Shown: positions 9,511 to 20,749 of the stretch, piece after piece
Layout of the letters: every line of letters starts with the position of its first letter
How positions within the stretch are numbered: the stretch's first letter is position 1
Assembly: GCA_025769875.1 (NCBI GenBank)
Contig: JAGFNK010000184.1
Location: 1-64,000 of the forward strand
DNA: 64,000 nt
Reading direction: 5' to 3'
From: Russula earlei
Lineage: Eukaryota > Basidiomycota > Agaricomycetes > Russulales > Russulaceae
Notes under the pieces: model-generated
Database searches by the model: none
Seen by the model: the letters and a program-made list of their open reading frames with translations, nothing else
What the model was told of the DNA's origin: nothing
Made by a program: the position numbers and the translations under genes

Positions 9511-12500
9511 TTTATTGCTGTTTTCAGCACACTTGGCAGAGCTTGAATTCGACCCAAATTGGTGCAGAAAACCCCCTCAAACATGTGGGATGAATATCTA
9601 ACTCAAAACACCTTCAATTCATATGAAAACCTATTGTCCCTGAATTGCCTGAATAAGGGCTAGGCAGCCCCATTGTTTTCATGAGATTTGAGTGAGAATT
9701 GGTGGAGCTGGACTCAAGCCACCTCCACATGTGTATTAGATGAATTACAACTCAAAATCATGGTCAATATCTATTATTTTGCCCTCATGTTGTACCCATG
9801 GGCTATCTTGAGGCAGCCCCATAGTGTTTTTGACTGGGAGGAGCACCTAGCAGGAATGCGAGAATGTGTTTGTTCATTCAACTGCACTCAGGTTCACACA
9901 GATGATAAGAGGACAACAGGGCAACTTTATTCAAGATGGTAGCATATACAGGTGGGAACTAAGGCTAAGGGACAGGAAAAGCACAAAAGACAGGCATATG
10001 AAAGGAAATCTAGACATAAGAAGGGGACCAAAGCTGGACAACATGAGGTATTGAGTCATGGTCTCCAGCGGCTGTGGTAGTGGTGTGTGGCAATTTGTGA
10101 AGGATGGCTGAGGCCAGGTGTGGTGACAAGGGGTGTGGTCGAAGTCACGACATGAGGGGGAGACAATGCAAAGGAGAGGCTGGAGGGGGGAATAGGGAGA
10201 GTGCTGGTGGGTGGTTGCTTGGGTGCTGATGGCGCTGCTGAATGTGATTGTGGGTGGGATGATTGGAGAGATTGGATGGCAGATGCAAGGTAGAGGAGCA
10301 AGGGGGTGTGGATGTAGAAAGGGAGAGGGAAGACAGCAGCAGGCTGGGAAATGGACGCATAGGTAGTGTGCAGATCTCTGACTAACAAAATGAGAGACTA
10401 GTAAAAGGGGAGAAAAAGCGTACTGAAACGTACAGTAGCAACACTGTCCAATGGCAATGAAGATGGTGGCATGGTACAGGGCTCTTTGGTGGTGCATCAG
10501 GACTCATCAGTGCATGGTGAAGGCAGGGGCATTGAGGGCAAGGGTGTGCAGTGGTTGATTGGTGTGAGGTGGCATGCTGGTGGTGGTGATGATGATGCAA
10601 GGACAAAGAGGAGATGGCACAAAAGGAATATGCACATATGTACTCTTGTAAGTGATTCAGTGGCCAGCCATATAGCTGTGTGGGTGAGTTGACATTGAGG
10701 CCATGCTGAGATGCAAGGGAGGCAAAGGCAAGTGAATCAGTCTTGAATTGTGACTGAAAGACAGAAAACTCACCCATAAAGTGACCACAAGCAGAACGCA
10801 CTGAACAATGGACTTGACAATGTTCATATATGGCATGTTCGACCTCAAGAGCAAGAGAATGGGCAAGGTGAAGGTGAGGTGGGTGTGAGAAGCGATGTAC
10901 AGTGTCCAAGTGATGTGTGGCAGCAAGGAAGCAACTCAAAAAAAACAAGTGTATGCATATGTGCCACTGAATCACTCAGCATTTGCATTCACATTTGTTT
11001 GCCACAAATCACTTACAAGAGTACATATGTGCATATTCCTTTTGTGCCATCTCCTCTTTGTCCTCACATCATCATTGTTGCTGCCAGCATGCCACCTCAC
11101 CCCCATCAACCACTGCATGCCCTTGCCCTCAACGCCCTCACCTTCACCATGCACCAACAAGTCCTGATGCACCTGCTGAAGAGCCCCATACCATGCTGCC
11201 ATCTTTGTTGCCATTGGACTGGTGTTGCTACTGTATGTTTCAGTATGCTTTTTCTCCCCTTTTACTAGTCTCTCATTCTGTTAGTCAGAGATCTGCATGC
11301 CACCTATGCATCCATTTCCCAGCCTGCCACCATCTTCCCTCTCCCTTTCTACATCCACACCCCCTCGCTCCTCTACCTCACATCTGCCATCCAATCTCTC
11401 TAATCTGTCCCACCCACAATTGTGTTCAGCAGCACCATCAGCACCCAAGCAACCACCCACCAGCACTCTCCCTATCCCCCCTCCAGCCTCTCCTTTGCAT
11501 TGTCTCCCCCTCATGTCGCAACTTGACCACACCCCTCATCACCACACCTGGCCTCAGCCTGTCAAGACTCACTGTTGAACAATCCAGTTCAAGAGTGAGG
11601 GGTTAGTTCAAAGACAAGTTCGATAGACGTCCAAGACGGCATGGGCGAGAAGTAGAGTCCAGAGCAGTAACAAATACCAGAGAGGTATGGTTACTGGTAA
11701 GGTCGAGCAGGTACGCAGAGAAGAAGCCAGAATAGTCACAAGGGGATGGTCCTTAAAGGAGTATCCCAGGGATGGAGAGTGCCGTAAACAAATGGACAGT
11801 CTGAGGACTGTCCGTTACTTTATTGAGTGCTTATATACTACAAGAGAACTGCTAAATAGGGAACAAGTCATAACCTTGTTATCAAGCACAATAGAGTGAT
11901 GAGTAAGAGGTCGGAGTGCACTTACTGAGCATGCTCAGTCATGCTCAGTAATCTGCTGAGTAAGAAGGCTTCTCTTGATGAGTAAGAGCCTTTATTGTTC
12001 ATGTGTTTACTGTCCTAGTACACGTGCAAAGCACCTGATTCATTTGCTGTTAGTTAGTTTAGGGCCAGTTGTTTGAGGACTTGTAGTTTGGTTCAGGGAA
12101 TTTGGTTGCCTATAAGGCCCCTTATATAGTTCTATTAGGGTCTTTAGAGTTGACCCTAATACTTCTATTAAGGTCCTTAGTATTGCTGTATAGTTCGTTC
12201 TATAGTTATTAGAGTCAGTCTAATAACATGTTGTAGGGTCTTTAGTATTGTGTTAGTGCCTATTATAGGGCACTTCTAGTCATCCTAAAGGGTCCTTAGG
12301 GAGGCTCTAATACTGTCCTTTACTGCTAAAAGGGTTGCCATTAAGTGGGGCTTGCTGTATGTTAATTGTGCCGAGAATTGCTCCATGACAATGTGCACGA
12401 TATTGTGGACACCTCTACTCACCCCTTTTGTCCATGTGAACAGGGTGATACCATAGAGGCTGGGTTTCCTCTCATAAGGAAGGGTCCTTCAAGGGCCCTC

Positions 12501-13120
12501 TCCAGGAAATGGTTCATGACACAGCCATCCTTCACAAATTGCCACATGCCACTACCACAGCTGCTGGAGACCACAACTTGATACCTCACATTGTCCAGCT
12601 TCGGTCCCCTTCTTACATCTAGATTTCCTTTCATATGTCTGTCTTTTGTGTTTTTCCTGTCCCTTAGCCTTAGTTCCCACCTGTATATGCTACCATCTTG
12701 AATAAAGTTGCCCTGTTGTCCTCTTATCATCTGTGTGAACCTGAGTGCAGTTGAATGAACAAACACATTCTTGTGTTCCTGCTAGGTGCTCCTTCCAGTC
12801 AAAAACACTATGGGGCTGCCTCAAGACAGCCCATGGGTACAACATGAGGGCAAAATAATAGATATTGACCATGATTTTGAGTTGTAATTCATCTAATACA
12901 CATGTGGAGGTGGCTTGAGTCCAGCTCCACCAATTCTCACTCAAATCTCATGAAAACAATGGGGCTGCCTAGCCCTTATTCAGGCAATTCAGGGACAGTA
13001 GGTTTTATATGAATTGAAGGTGTTTTGAGTTAGATATTCATCCCGCATGTTTGAGGGGGTTTTCTGTGCTGATTTGGGTGGAATTCAAGCTCCACTGAGT
13101 GCACTGGAAACAGCAATAAA
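9511..13120. mobile_element. Long inverted-repeat (foldback/MULE-like) element
   Basis: Arms 9511-about 10660 and about 11002-13120 are inverted copies of each other, ending TTTATTGCTG / CAGCAATAAA, around a 0.34 kb unique centre. The right arm holds an extra 962-bp solo LTR (11560-12521). The flanks CCTCCATGA (9502-9510) and CCACCAAGA (13121-13129) form a 9-bp target duplication with two mismatches. Deleting the element plus one copy restores the host ORF ('RPLHDYLS'). A 9-bp duplication and long TIRs suggest a Mutator-like element. No transposase is seen; the arms contain only short frames (for example 9688-9942). Confidence 0.75.
11560..12521 (-). repeat. Solo LTR-A, copy 2
   Basis: 962 bp, TGTCAAGAC...TTCATGACA, with perfect 5-bp duplication CAGCC on both sides. 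It is inserted in the right arm of the inverted-repeat element. The left arm keeps the empty site (GGATGGCTGAGGCC near 10101-10114), an internal control for the insertion. Confidence 0.95.
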
Positions 13121-13129
13121 CCACCAAGA

Positions 13130-15189
13130 CTACTTGTCACACATCCCTACCACAGATCAGTTAGCTTGTTGCACCTTCACAGACACCTTCACAACTGCCT
13201 TTTGTGCACGCATCATCCACACTTTTGCTGTGGAACCCTCCATCGCTGCCCTTGCCACCGAATATAACCTCACCCCCTTCAGCATTTGCTCTAACATTGG
13301 GATATACGTCCTGGACACTGACTTCCCCCTCAGACATATCACTTACATTTTTAATATGTCATTGTTTAGGAAGCTCCTTACCTTACCTGCCATTTACCAT
13401 CCTGCTTACAAAGGGTCCTTTTGCTTGTCTATTGTACACAAGTTCTTGGATGGACACCTAGCTTTTGTGTATGGATACTTACACTTTGAAGAAGGTAGTA
13501 ATTGTGTATCCCTACGTCACTACTCAACTTACATGGTTGACACCATATGATTCAACCCCCAGCTACTTCGCTTCTGTTTCATGCCTCATATTCCTCCTAA
13601 CCCCCTTGACATAATCGAGAGGTACCACCTTGAAACCATAGATCTTGCGCACAGTTCTTAAAAAGTAAGAACCATCCTTGTAACGCTTCAATAAAGATCA
13701 AATAAAGTTTCCCTTTTGTCTTAACTAAAGTGCCTTGAGAATATGCCTTAGAAGAAGACAAAAAAGAAGATGCTATCACCAGACATGTCTTAAGTCTAAA
13801 TCACTATTGAACCTTGTTGGATATACAATCTGTCATATACATTAATCCACTTCACTGTACCCAAGGCTAGGTAGCTCAGTGGTTAGAGCACCTGGTATAT
13901 ATCCAGGAGGTCCTGGGTTCAACCCCCAGTCTGGCCATTTTCTTAATTGCACCAGGATATAAGGGAATCATGTGAGTGTTGTCAACCCCCTCCTTCAAGG
14001 TCCCCAGGTTGGGTCACATAGTGTTGAACCCACAAGTCAGACCCAAGAGGGTGGCAATGACTAAGCACCTCCTCTGAGGTCCCTCTATCTGTGGTTGCAT
14101 TTCACAACAAACCTGGGCCTCCACTGCATTCCCTGTTAACACTTTAACCAATCTACATGACATACCAGGAATTGAACCACCCCACGAAGACTTTCCCCAC
14201 CTTGTTGTCAAAGAATTCCTTGAAGTCTTACCATTTGGACAACTCCTAAGCCACAACAAACATGCATTATATCTTGAAACCCTTAGTCAACTCCTGCCAC
14301 CAGCATGTCAACAACTATTGTATTGGCAACTCGCTCAAGCAAAAAACATCCAAGGACAACCAGTGGATTACCAGTCCCTACAATCCAGCAAATTGAACCT
14401 TTGGACCAGGATCATCCAACCACATCACCATCTCATCATTAATTCTTTAAGGACAGGGTATTGCCTGTTTTACCTGGCCTGGACATACATCAGCTACTAT
14501 CGCCTCACTGTCCAGTTCTACCACCTGTGCCTCAACAGAATACAAAGGGAAAACCAATCTTACATCCAACTTGCTATTGTCCCAGGAATACACAACACCT
14601 TTGATTGGAAAACTAACTCTTGGTTATATGATGCAGACTATAATCAACCTTGGGCAATTACCAGCCCAGATGCCTCATATACTGGTCCTCCTGCATACTA
14701 TTCAGTCCCAGCAATCCTAGAAGCCTCAAGTCCTGCCCCTCAACCCCTCACACCGATTCAAACCACCATCCCAACTAGCCAAGAATGTTGGTCTGCCAGC
14801 ACAGAAGATACTGAGTCAAATCCATGGACAGCAAGGTGTAACTGCAAAACAGAGTATTGCACATGCAACTATTGACCAGATACACCTCCTACTCCTGACA
14901 GAATTACCTTGTGGACACCAGGCGATTACCACCTCCCATTTCAGTAATTCTGGCTCCTCAACACAGAAGATGTGCAATGCCTCAGCGAGCTCCCTCTAGA
15001 GAAACAGTTCCCAACGCAAGAGGATTCCTTGTTGAAAGACCATTACTTCCTGCTCCCCCTGACACCTACATACCCTTGTTTACTAGTCATATTCCTATGC
15101 CTGTCATACCTTCCCAACCCTTTGCATTGCCATTTGTTGAATCACCTGATAGTATTGAACCATTTGCCCCTCCAAAGCACCAATAGCTA
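13130..15189 (+). pseudogene. G2 ORF1, 3' part
   Basis: The frame resumes at 13130 and reads 'DYLSHIPTTDQLACC' through to 13547. After a broken stretch holding a tRNA gene, coding resumes about 14160-14875 ('LPPACQQLLYWQLAQAKN', 'LWTRIIQPHHH') and 14911-15186 (Pro-rich). G3 has parallel pieces at 30860-31200 and 32321-33681, with similar spacing and alike residues (QQLLFW, LWTEVILPQHY). The function is unknown; position suggests a capsid-like protein followed by a protease linker. Several stops make it non-coding now. Confidence 0.5.
13865..13937 (+). tRNA. tRNA-Ile (anticodon UAU)
   Basis: A complete 73-nt cloverleaf: a 7-bp acceptor stem (GGCTAGG with TCTGGCC, two G-U type pairs), D stem GCTC/GAGC, anticodon stem CCTGG/CCAGG with loop TATATAT (anticodon TAT), T stem CTGGG/CCCAG with loop TTCAACC, and discriminator A. 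A box TAGCTCAGTGG and B box GTTCAACCC fit RNA polymerase III promoters, and TTTT follows immediately as terminator. There is no intron. It lies inside the broken ORF1 of gypsy G2, so it is either a gene carried there by insertion or part of a tRNA-derived repeat. Confidence 0.8.
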
Positions 15190-17212
15190 GCCCATTCTTC
15201 TTTGTAGAAAAGAAAGGGGGAGCTCTATGTCCAGTACAAGACTATCAAGGCCTTAATGCTGCCACTATCAAAGATGCCTACCCCTTACCATTAATCCCAG
15301 ACCTGATTGATAAACTACAATGGGCACAGAACTTTACCAAGTTTGATGTATGATGGGGATATAACAGTATCCAACTCCAACAAGGTGACAAACACCTAGC
15401 AGCCTTTAAAACACCCTTAGGCCTCTTTGAACCATGCGTTATGACATTTGGACTATGCAATGCACCAGCCACATTTCAATGCATCATGAACAACATCTTA
15501 GCACCATTAATCATGACAGGACATGTTGTAGTATACCTAGACAATATACTAATCCTTGCAAACACCATCCAAGACTTGGACCAATGGACACATAAGGTCC
15601 TCAAGATCCTACATCAACGTGATTTATACCTCAAACCAGAGAAGTGTGCCTTCCACCAGACATCTGTCAAGACTCACTGTTGAACAATCCAGTTCAAGAG
15701 CAAGGGATAAGTTCAAAGATGAGTCGATAGATGTCCAAGACAGCGTGGGCAAGAAGTAAGGCCCAGAGCAGTACCAAGTACCAAAGAGGTATAGTTACTG
15801 GTAGTGTTGAGCAATTACATAGGGACGAGGCCAGAATGATCACAAGGGGATGGTTCTTAAAGGAGTATCCCAGGAATAGAGAGTGCTGTAAACAAATGGA
15901 CAGTCTGAAGACTGTCTGGTATTTATTGAGCGCTTATATACTACAAGAGAACTGCCTAATAGGGAACAAGTCATAACCTTGTTATCAAGCACAATTGACA
16001 GATGAGTAAGAAGTTGGAGTATGCTTACTGAGCATGCTCAGTCATGCTCAGTAAGCTGCTGAGTAAGACGACTTCTATTGATGAGTAAGAGCCTTTACTG
16101 TCCACATGTTCACTGCTTTAGTACATGTGCAAAGCACCTGATTCATTTACTGTTAGTTAGTTTATAGCCAGTCATTTGAGGACTTGTAGTTTGGTTCAGG
16201 GAATAGAGTTGCCTATAAGGTCCCTTATATAGTTCCATTAGGGTCCTTAGAGTTGACCCTAATACTTCTATTAAGGTCCTTAGTATTGCTTTATAGTTCA
16301 TTCTATGGTTATTAGAGTTAGTCTATAACACATTGTATGGTCTTTAGTATCATGTTAGTGCCTTTTGTAGAGCACTCAAAGTCGTCCCAAAGGGTCCTTG
16401 GAGAGGCTATAATACTGTCCTTTATTGCTAAAAGGGTTGCCATTAAGTGGGGCTTGCTGTATGTCAATTGTGCTGAGAATCACTTGTGCAACAATGCGTG
16501 CATGATATTGTGGACACCTCTACTCACCCCTTTTGTCCATGTGAACAGGGTGGCACCATAGAAGCTGGGTTTCCTCTACTAAGGAAGGGTCCTTAAAGGA
16601 CCCTCTCCAGGAAATGGTTCATGACAACATCTATAAGCTATCTAGGCATACACATATCCCAAGGACGCATATCAATGGACCTGGACAAATTAGCTGGCAT
16701 AGCACAGTGGCCAATGCCTGCCAATATTACAGAAGTCCAAGCATTCTTAGGCTTCTGCAACTTCTATCAATGGTTCATACACCAATACTCCCATTTGGCC
16801 TGACCATTGTTCAACTTGACCAAGAAGGATCACCCATTTCACTGGGGACCTGATGAAGAAAAAGCATTCTGAATCCTCATTGAAGCATTCACAAAGGCAC
16901 CTGTCTTATTGTTACAAGACTATTCACAACCATTCTGCTTGATTTGTGATGCAAGTGACTTTGCAGTGAGCTCAATCTTAGAACAACCTGATGGACTCAA
17001 CCAGTACCACCCAGTTGCATACTTTTCAAAGTCATTAGACCCTTCCCAATGAAACTATATGATCTATGACAAGGAACTACTAGCTATAGTTGCCTCCCTC
17101 TAGCACTTCTGACACTACTTAGAAGGAGCTAAACACCCTGTGGAATTGTGGACAGATCACAATAACCTCACATACTTCATGACAAAACAGAAGCTCACCC
17201 ATCACATCAGGG
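15190..17212 (+). pseudogene. G2 reverse transcriptase/RNase H
   Basis: RT begins around 15195 ('[10 protein letters not shown]', 'PVQDYQGLN') and continues with 'GLFEPCVMTFGLCNAPATFQ' and the active-site region 'VVVYLDNILI' (YxDD is expected; the second Asp is Asn here). After solo LTR 15665-16626 it resumes 'YLGIHISQGRISMDLDKL', the connection, then RNase H ('LICDASDFAVSSILEQ', 'NYMIYDKELLAI', 'LWTDHNN'). In-frame stops: TGA at 15351, 16801, 16870, 17050 and 17110, and TAG at 17101. Catalytically dead. A Plavaka transposon follows at 17215. Confidence 0.9.
15665..16626 (-). repeat. Solo LTR-A, copy 3
   Basis: 962 bp with perfect 5-bp duplication ACATC (15660-15664 and 16627-16631), inserted in the RT of G2. 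Removing it rejoins 'KCAFHQTS' with 'YLGIHIS' in frame. Confidence 0.95.
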
Positions 17213-17389
17213 AATCCTACATTTCTGAAATATCAGTAAAATATGAGTATTCTCCATATTGTTACATATTCCGAGATACTGTATATATATTCTGATATTG
17301 TTCCATATTCTGAGATATGTATAGATATTCTGATATTGAAGGGTATTTTGGAGAGTAGCTGCCTCCAACACTGATTGAGAAATATGATC

Positions 17390-20300
17390 TTAATGAACAG
17401 TCAAATAGCTATGCCGATCGAGGAAAGGGTTAACAAAAAAATATGTGCTTGTGTCTAAAACAGTCGCGCTTGTCCATTCACGAGGAATAACAGCGCCGCA
17501 CTTGGGAATGAGGTGAACGCTTCGACGAATATCAGAAACGGGTATGATACTCGCAATACGTTCCCCACCAGATAGACTTCGAGATATCTTGTACATGTGA
17601 TGATTGGGCTCGGGTGCATTCTTGAATGGAGTGAACCACTCGACATATGCCAAGTGTTTGGGTGGGTGGAATGTACTTGTAAAAAGTGAAGAGACTGCAC
17701 GGTCTGATAATGTAAAGACAACGCGAACTTGAGCAATGCGATAGCCTATAAAATATCAAAGTTAGTATCTGAATACTGAAATAGGTTGGCATATCGCACC
17801 GGAAACACCAGCATGTCCACCATCACCGTCTTTGACTAACACAGTATCAAATCTAGCTGGAACACCCTTGCCGCGATTGTCTGAACGACTGGGCTTGATA
17901 TGGACAGAGTCCAGGAGATCAGATGTCTCCTCACGACCTTGTGCATCAGTATTCCAGAACTTGATGTTGTGATAAACAGGGATGGTGTTGAAAGGTAGGT
18001 CAATGTCTTGTGCAATGCGTTCAACTTGTACAGCAGTTGTCAATGAAGGGTTATTCATATGGGCCACATAGCGCGCCAGTGCGGGTTTGAAGAACGTAGC
18101 GCCATATTTGGACATAATTGAAGTGAGAGGCACAGCTCGGACACTGGGATGTATAGTCATCTGTATGTGAGGGCGATGTGCAAATTGGGGCGCATGCCAG
18201 CTAGTGTCAGCAGGAGGAGGTTCACCAGCAATCCGCCATTGGATAAATCTGTCGTGGAAAAAGATCTTTTCTCTGCGCTCGAGCCATATTGTCATCTGCG
18301 TAAACTCGTCTTTATGGTTGGTTGACCGGTATGCATCTTTGGCTAGATCAATGTGGAGACGCTCTGTGTATTCCGTGTTGTAGTTATCTGTTGTCCCAAA
18401 GGCCTCAATTGCAAGCTTGTAATGTTTTGCTTTATGAAGTTTAGGAAAATTATAGTCAGAGCGAATACCAAGATCAACGAAAATGCTTTTGTTGTCATGG
18501 AATGTCTGGAGAGATTCATCAAGAACGGAAAGTGTCTCAGTAGAATGAATCGGGTATTGGGATATGTAAAGGAAGTCAAGGAGAGCGTGCACAGCACAAA
18601 TGAGGCGTCCAGGGGCAAGGTTGTTGGGTAGAGGAATGTCAATAATGATACCTAGGATAAAACGGCACATCTGGTCATGTTCACGGCCTGTGACACATGA
18701 AAGAGTACTAATTCCTTTGAAAAAGAGGCGGATATTGTGGTTTGGTGGTAGACGACGGCACTGAGCATCAATTTCCGCAGCACCATATGCCTGGATAATC
18801 CAGGAGACCATGTGCTTGATAACACCCTGATAGAGCTCGTGCAGGATATCAGGCGTAATTGCACGATAAACATTGGCATAGGGGAGGTCTTCCCAGAATG
18901 GGCAATAGACAGGCTTGATACCTGCATCACGACAGTTTCGAGCAAATACCGTTGAACCCTGGCTGACTGACGCAAGCGCATCAAGAATGTTGTCTAGGTT
19001 TCGGAGGGGATGTTGAGTGTTACAATCCTTGCCAAGTTCGTCGTGAGGAGCTTCACAAGTTGGACATTCACCATTCTTGACTAGAGTCACCAAGAGCTGC
19101 TCAGGATAATCACCAACATAATTTGCGAAAATCGGATGACATCTGCAAACGATGCCGTCTCCACTTGCCATATATATCCCACTAACACCGGCCTCTTTCA
19201 AGGGCCCGACAATGCGTGACAAGCAGGCATGGAAAAGATTTGCTGCCGCATGACGACGAGATGCATTGTTGGTGATTTGTTGAAGTCGAGTGGTAGGAAG
19301 ATAGCCAAGGAGGATTTGGCCATGACGCGAAGGCTTATGACGGATTTCTTTAGGAAGTGTTCCAATAGTCATATAGATAGGATACGCAGTCTTATTTCCA
19401 AATAATGTAACAAGTGTCTTATCGGATGACAAGATGATTGGGATGACAGTTGCTCCAGGCGTTTTTTGTTCGACAATTTTCTTTTTGACTGATCAGTAAT
19501 TGATAGGTGAAAAAAAACTGAATCAGCATACCTGCGTCTCCCACCACCATTTTCCTGTATGCATATCATGATATAATCTAACACCCATGTCTGGATTGGC
19601 ATAGTGTCGCTCTGGTGTGAACACAAGGACACCTGTGAATTGTGGATCACCGTAGAGCACCTTTATACAGGCAATGATATCACGGAAGTATACATCATAT
19701 GCTTCACCAGCAATAACAATCTCCTTCCGCTGGAAGCAAGGGCGCGAAGGAAGCTGCTTATCAATGATCTTGTTCAGTTCTGTCGCATTCTTATATGAAA
19801 GGCCAAGAAGATCCGGAAGCTATTGTAGTCAGTATCGTGACCTTCCCCAGATCAAATGGAAAACTTACTCCTTCAAGCTTGAGGAGTTCTGTGAGAGCCG
19901 TAGATCCAGGACCACGAAGCTTTGCCCATCGTGCCATTTCCCAATCTAGCTTAGATGTGAACGGTGCCCAGATATTAGCTTCACCATCTACGAATTGATC
20001 CTTGTATCCTGCATAGCCAGGCATTTCGGAGGCAGTAGGGATAGGTGCACCTGTAGTAACAATGAGTAAGTGACTACCGAGTCATTGATGTACATACCTG
20101 CTGTACTTTGGGGGAACACATCGCAAAATGTGAGGACAGTCGGCTTCATTAGGAAGCGAGCCTCCGCAGTCCGTCGCTCTTCAACAGATGGGATATCCTC
20201 GTTGTTATCAAAAACCTCACCCTCAGGTGATGGGGAACAAGATGGATTGGGTGCGGCTGGTTCCTCCCATCCCTGCTCCTGGTTGAAATCATCACAATTA

Positions 20301-20617
20301 TCAGAATCGGAATCTGGTGGTAAAACGCCATCGTCCATGGCCAATGTTTCAAAGTCTTCTTCAGCATAATTGTCACCAAAGAAATCACCAACAAAGAGAG
20401 GAGCTGGCATGTCAGGGCCCTCACCCCAAGTATGAGGGTACTCAATGCCAAGAAACTGCTCGTCGTCAATATCTAAATCTGAATCGCTGAGTTCAGGAAG
20501 ATAGTCAAGCACTTGAAGAAAAAGTGCATGACAAGGCGGATTCCTCGTGCGTTGAAGGTGTATGGAATGGGCAAGGTTGGATCTGAAATAACTGTTGCAG
20601 CCTGTGCATTTGACCAT
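17390..20617 (-). CDS. Plavaka transposase
   Basis: A spliced model gives an open frame of 1008 residues: exons 20617-20098, 20050-19869, 19819-19532, 19480-17800 and 17745-17390, all with GT-AG introns of 47-54 nt and consistent phase. The N terminus begins MVKCTGC with a C/H zinc-finger-like motif ('CTGCNSYF...[10 protein letters not shown]'), then an acidic stretch, then the conserved core '[18 protein letters not shown]', '[16 protein letters not shown]', '[20 protein letters not shown]', and '[12 protein letters not shown]'-like ('[18 protein letters not shown]'). These are hallmarks of the basidiomycete Plavaka family, which cuts and pastes its own element in the nucleus. No stop or frameshift was seen, so it may still be functional. 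An ATG at 20734 is possible, but the zinc finger makes 20617 the better start. Confidence 0.85.
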
Positions 20618-20749
20618 GGTTGCTGCATCTGCACAAATTGGAGAGCGACGGAGCAAAGTGGCTGAATCCGCAGATATTGAACTATACAGTACCACAATCA
20701 GCCACTGCCACGTCAACAGGGGGAATGTCTTCACTTACTAAGTTTCACC

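Noticed and set aside
9931..11606. Several His/Ser/Pro-rich frames of 60-200 codons on both strands
   Set aside because: They fall in the two arms of the inverted repeat and mirror each other; composition is low-complexity and no motif is kept between arms.
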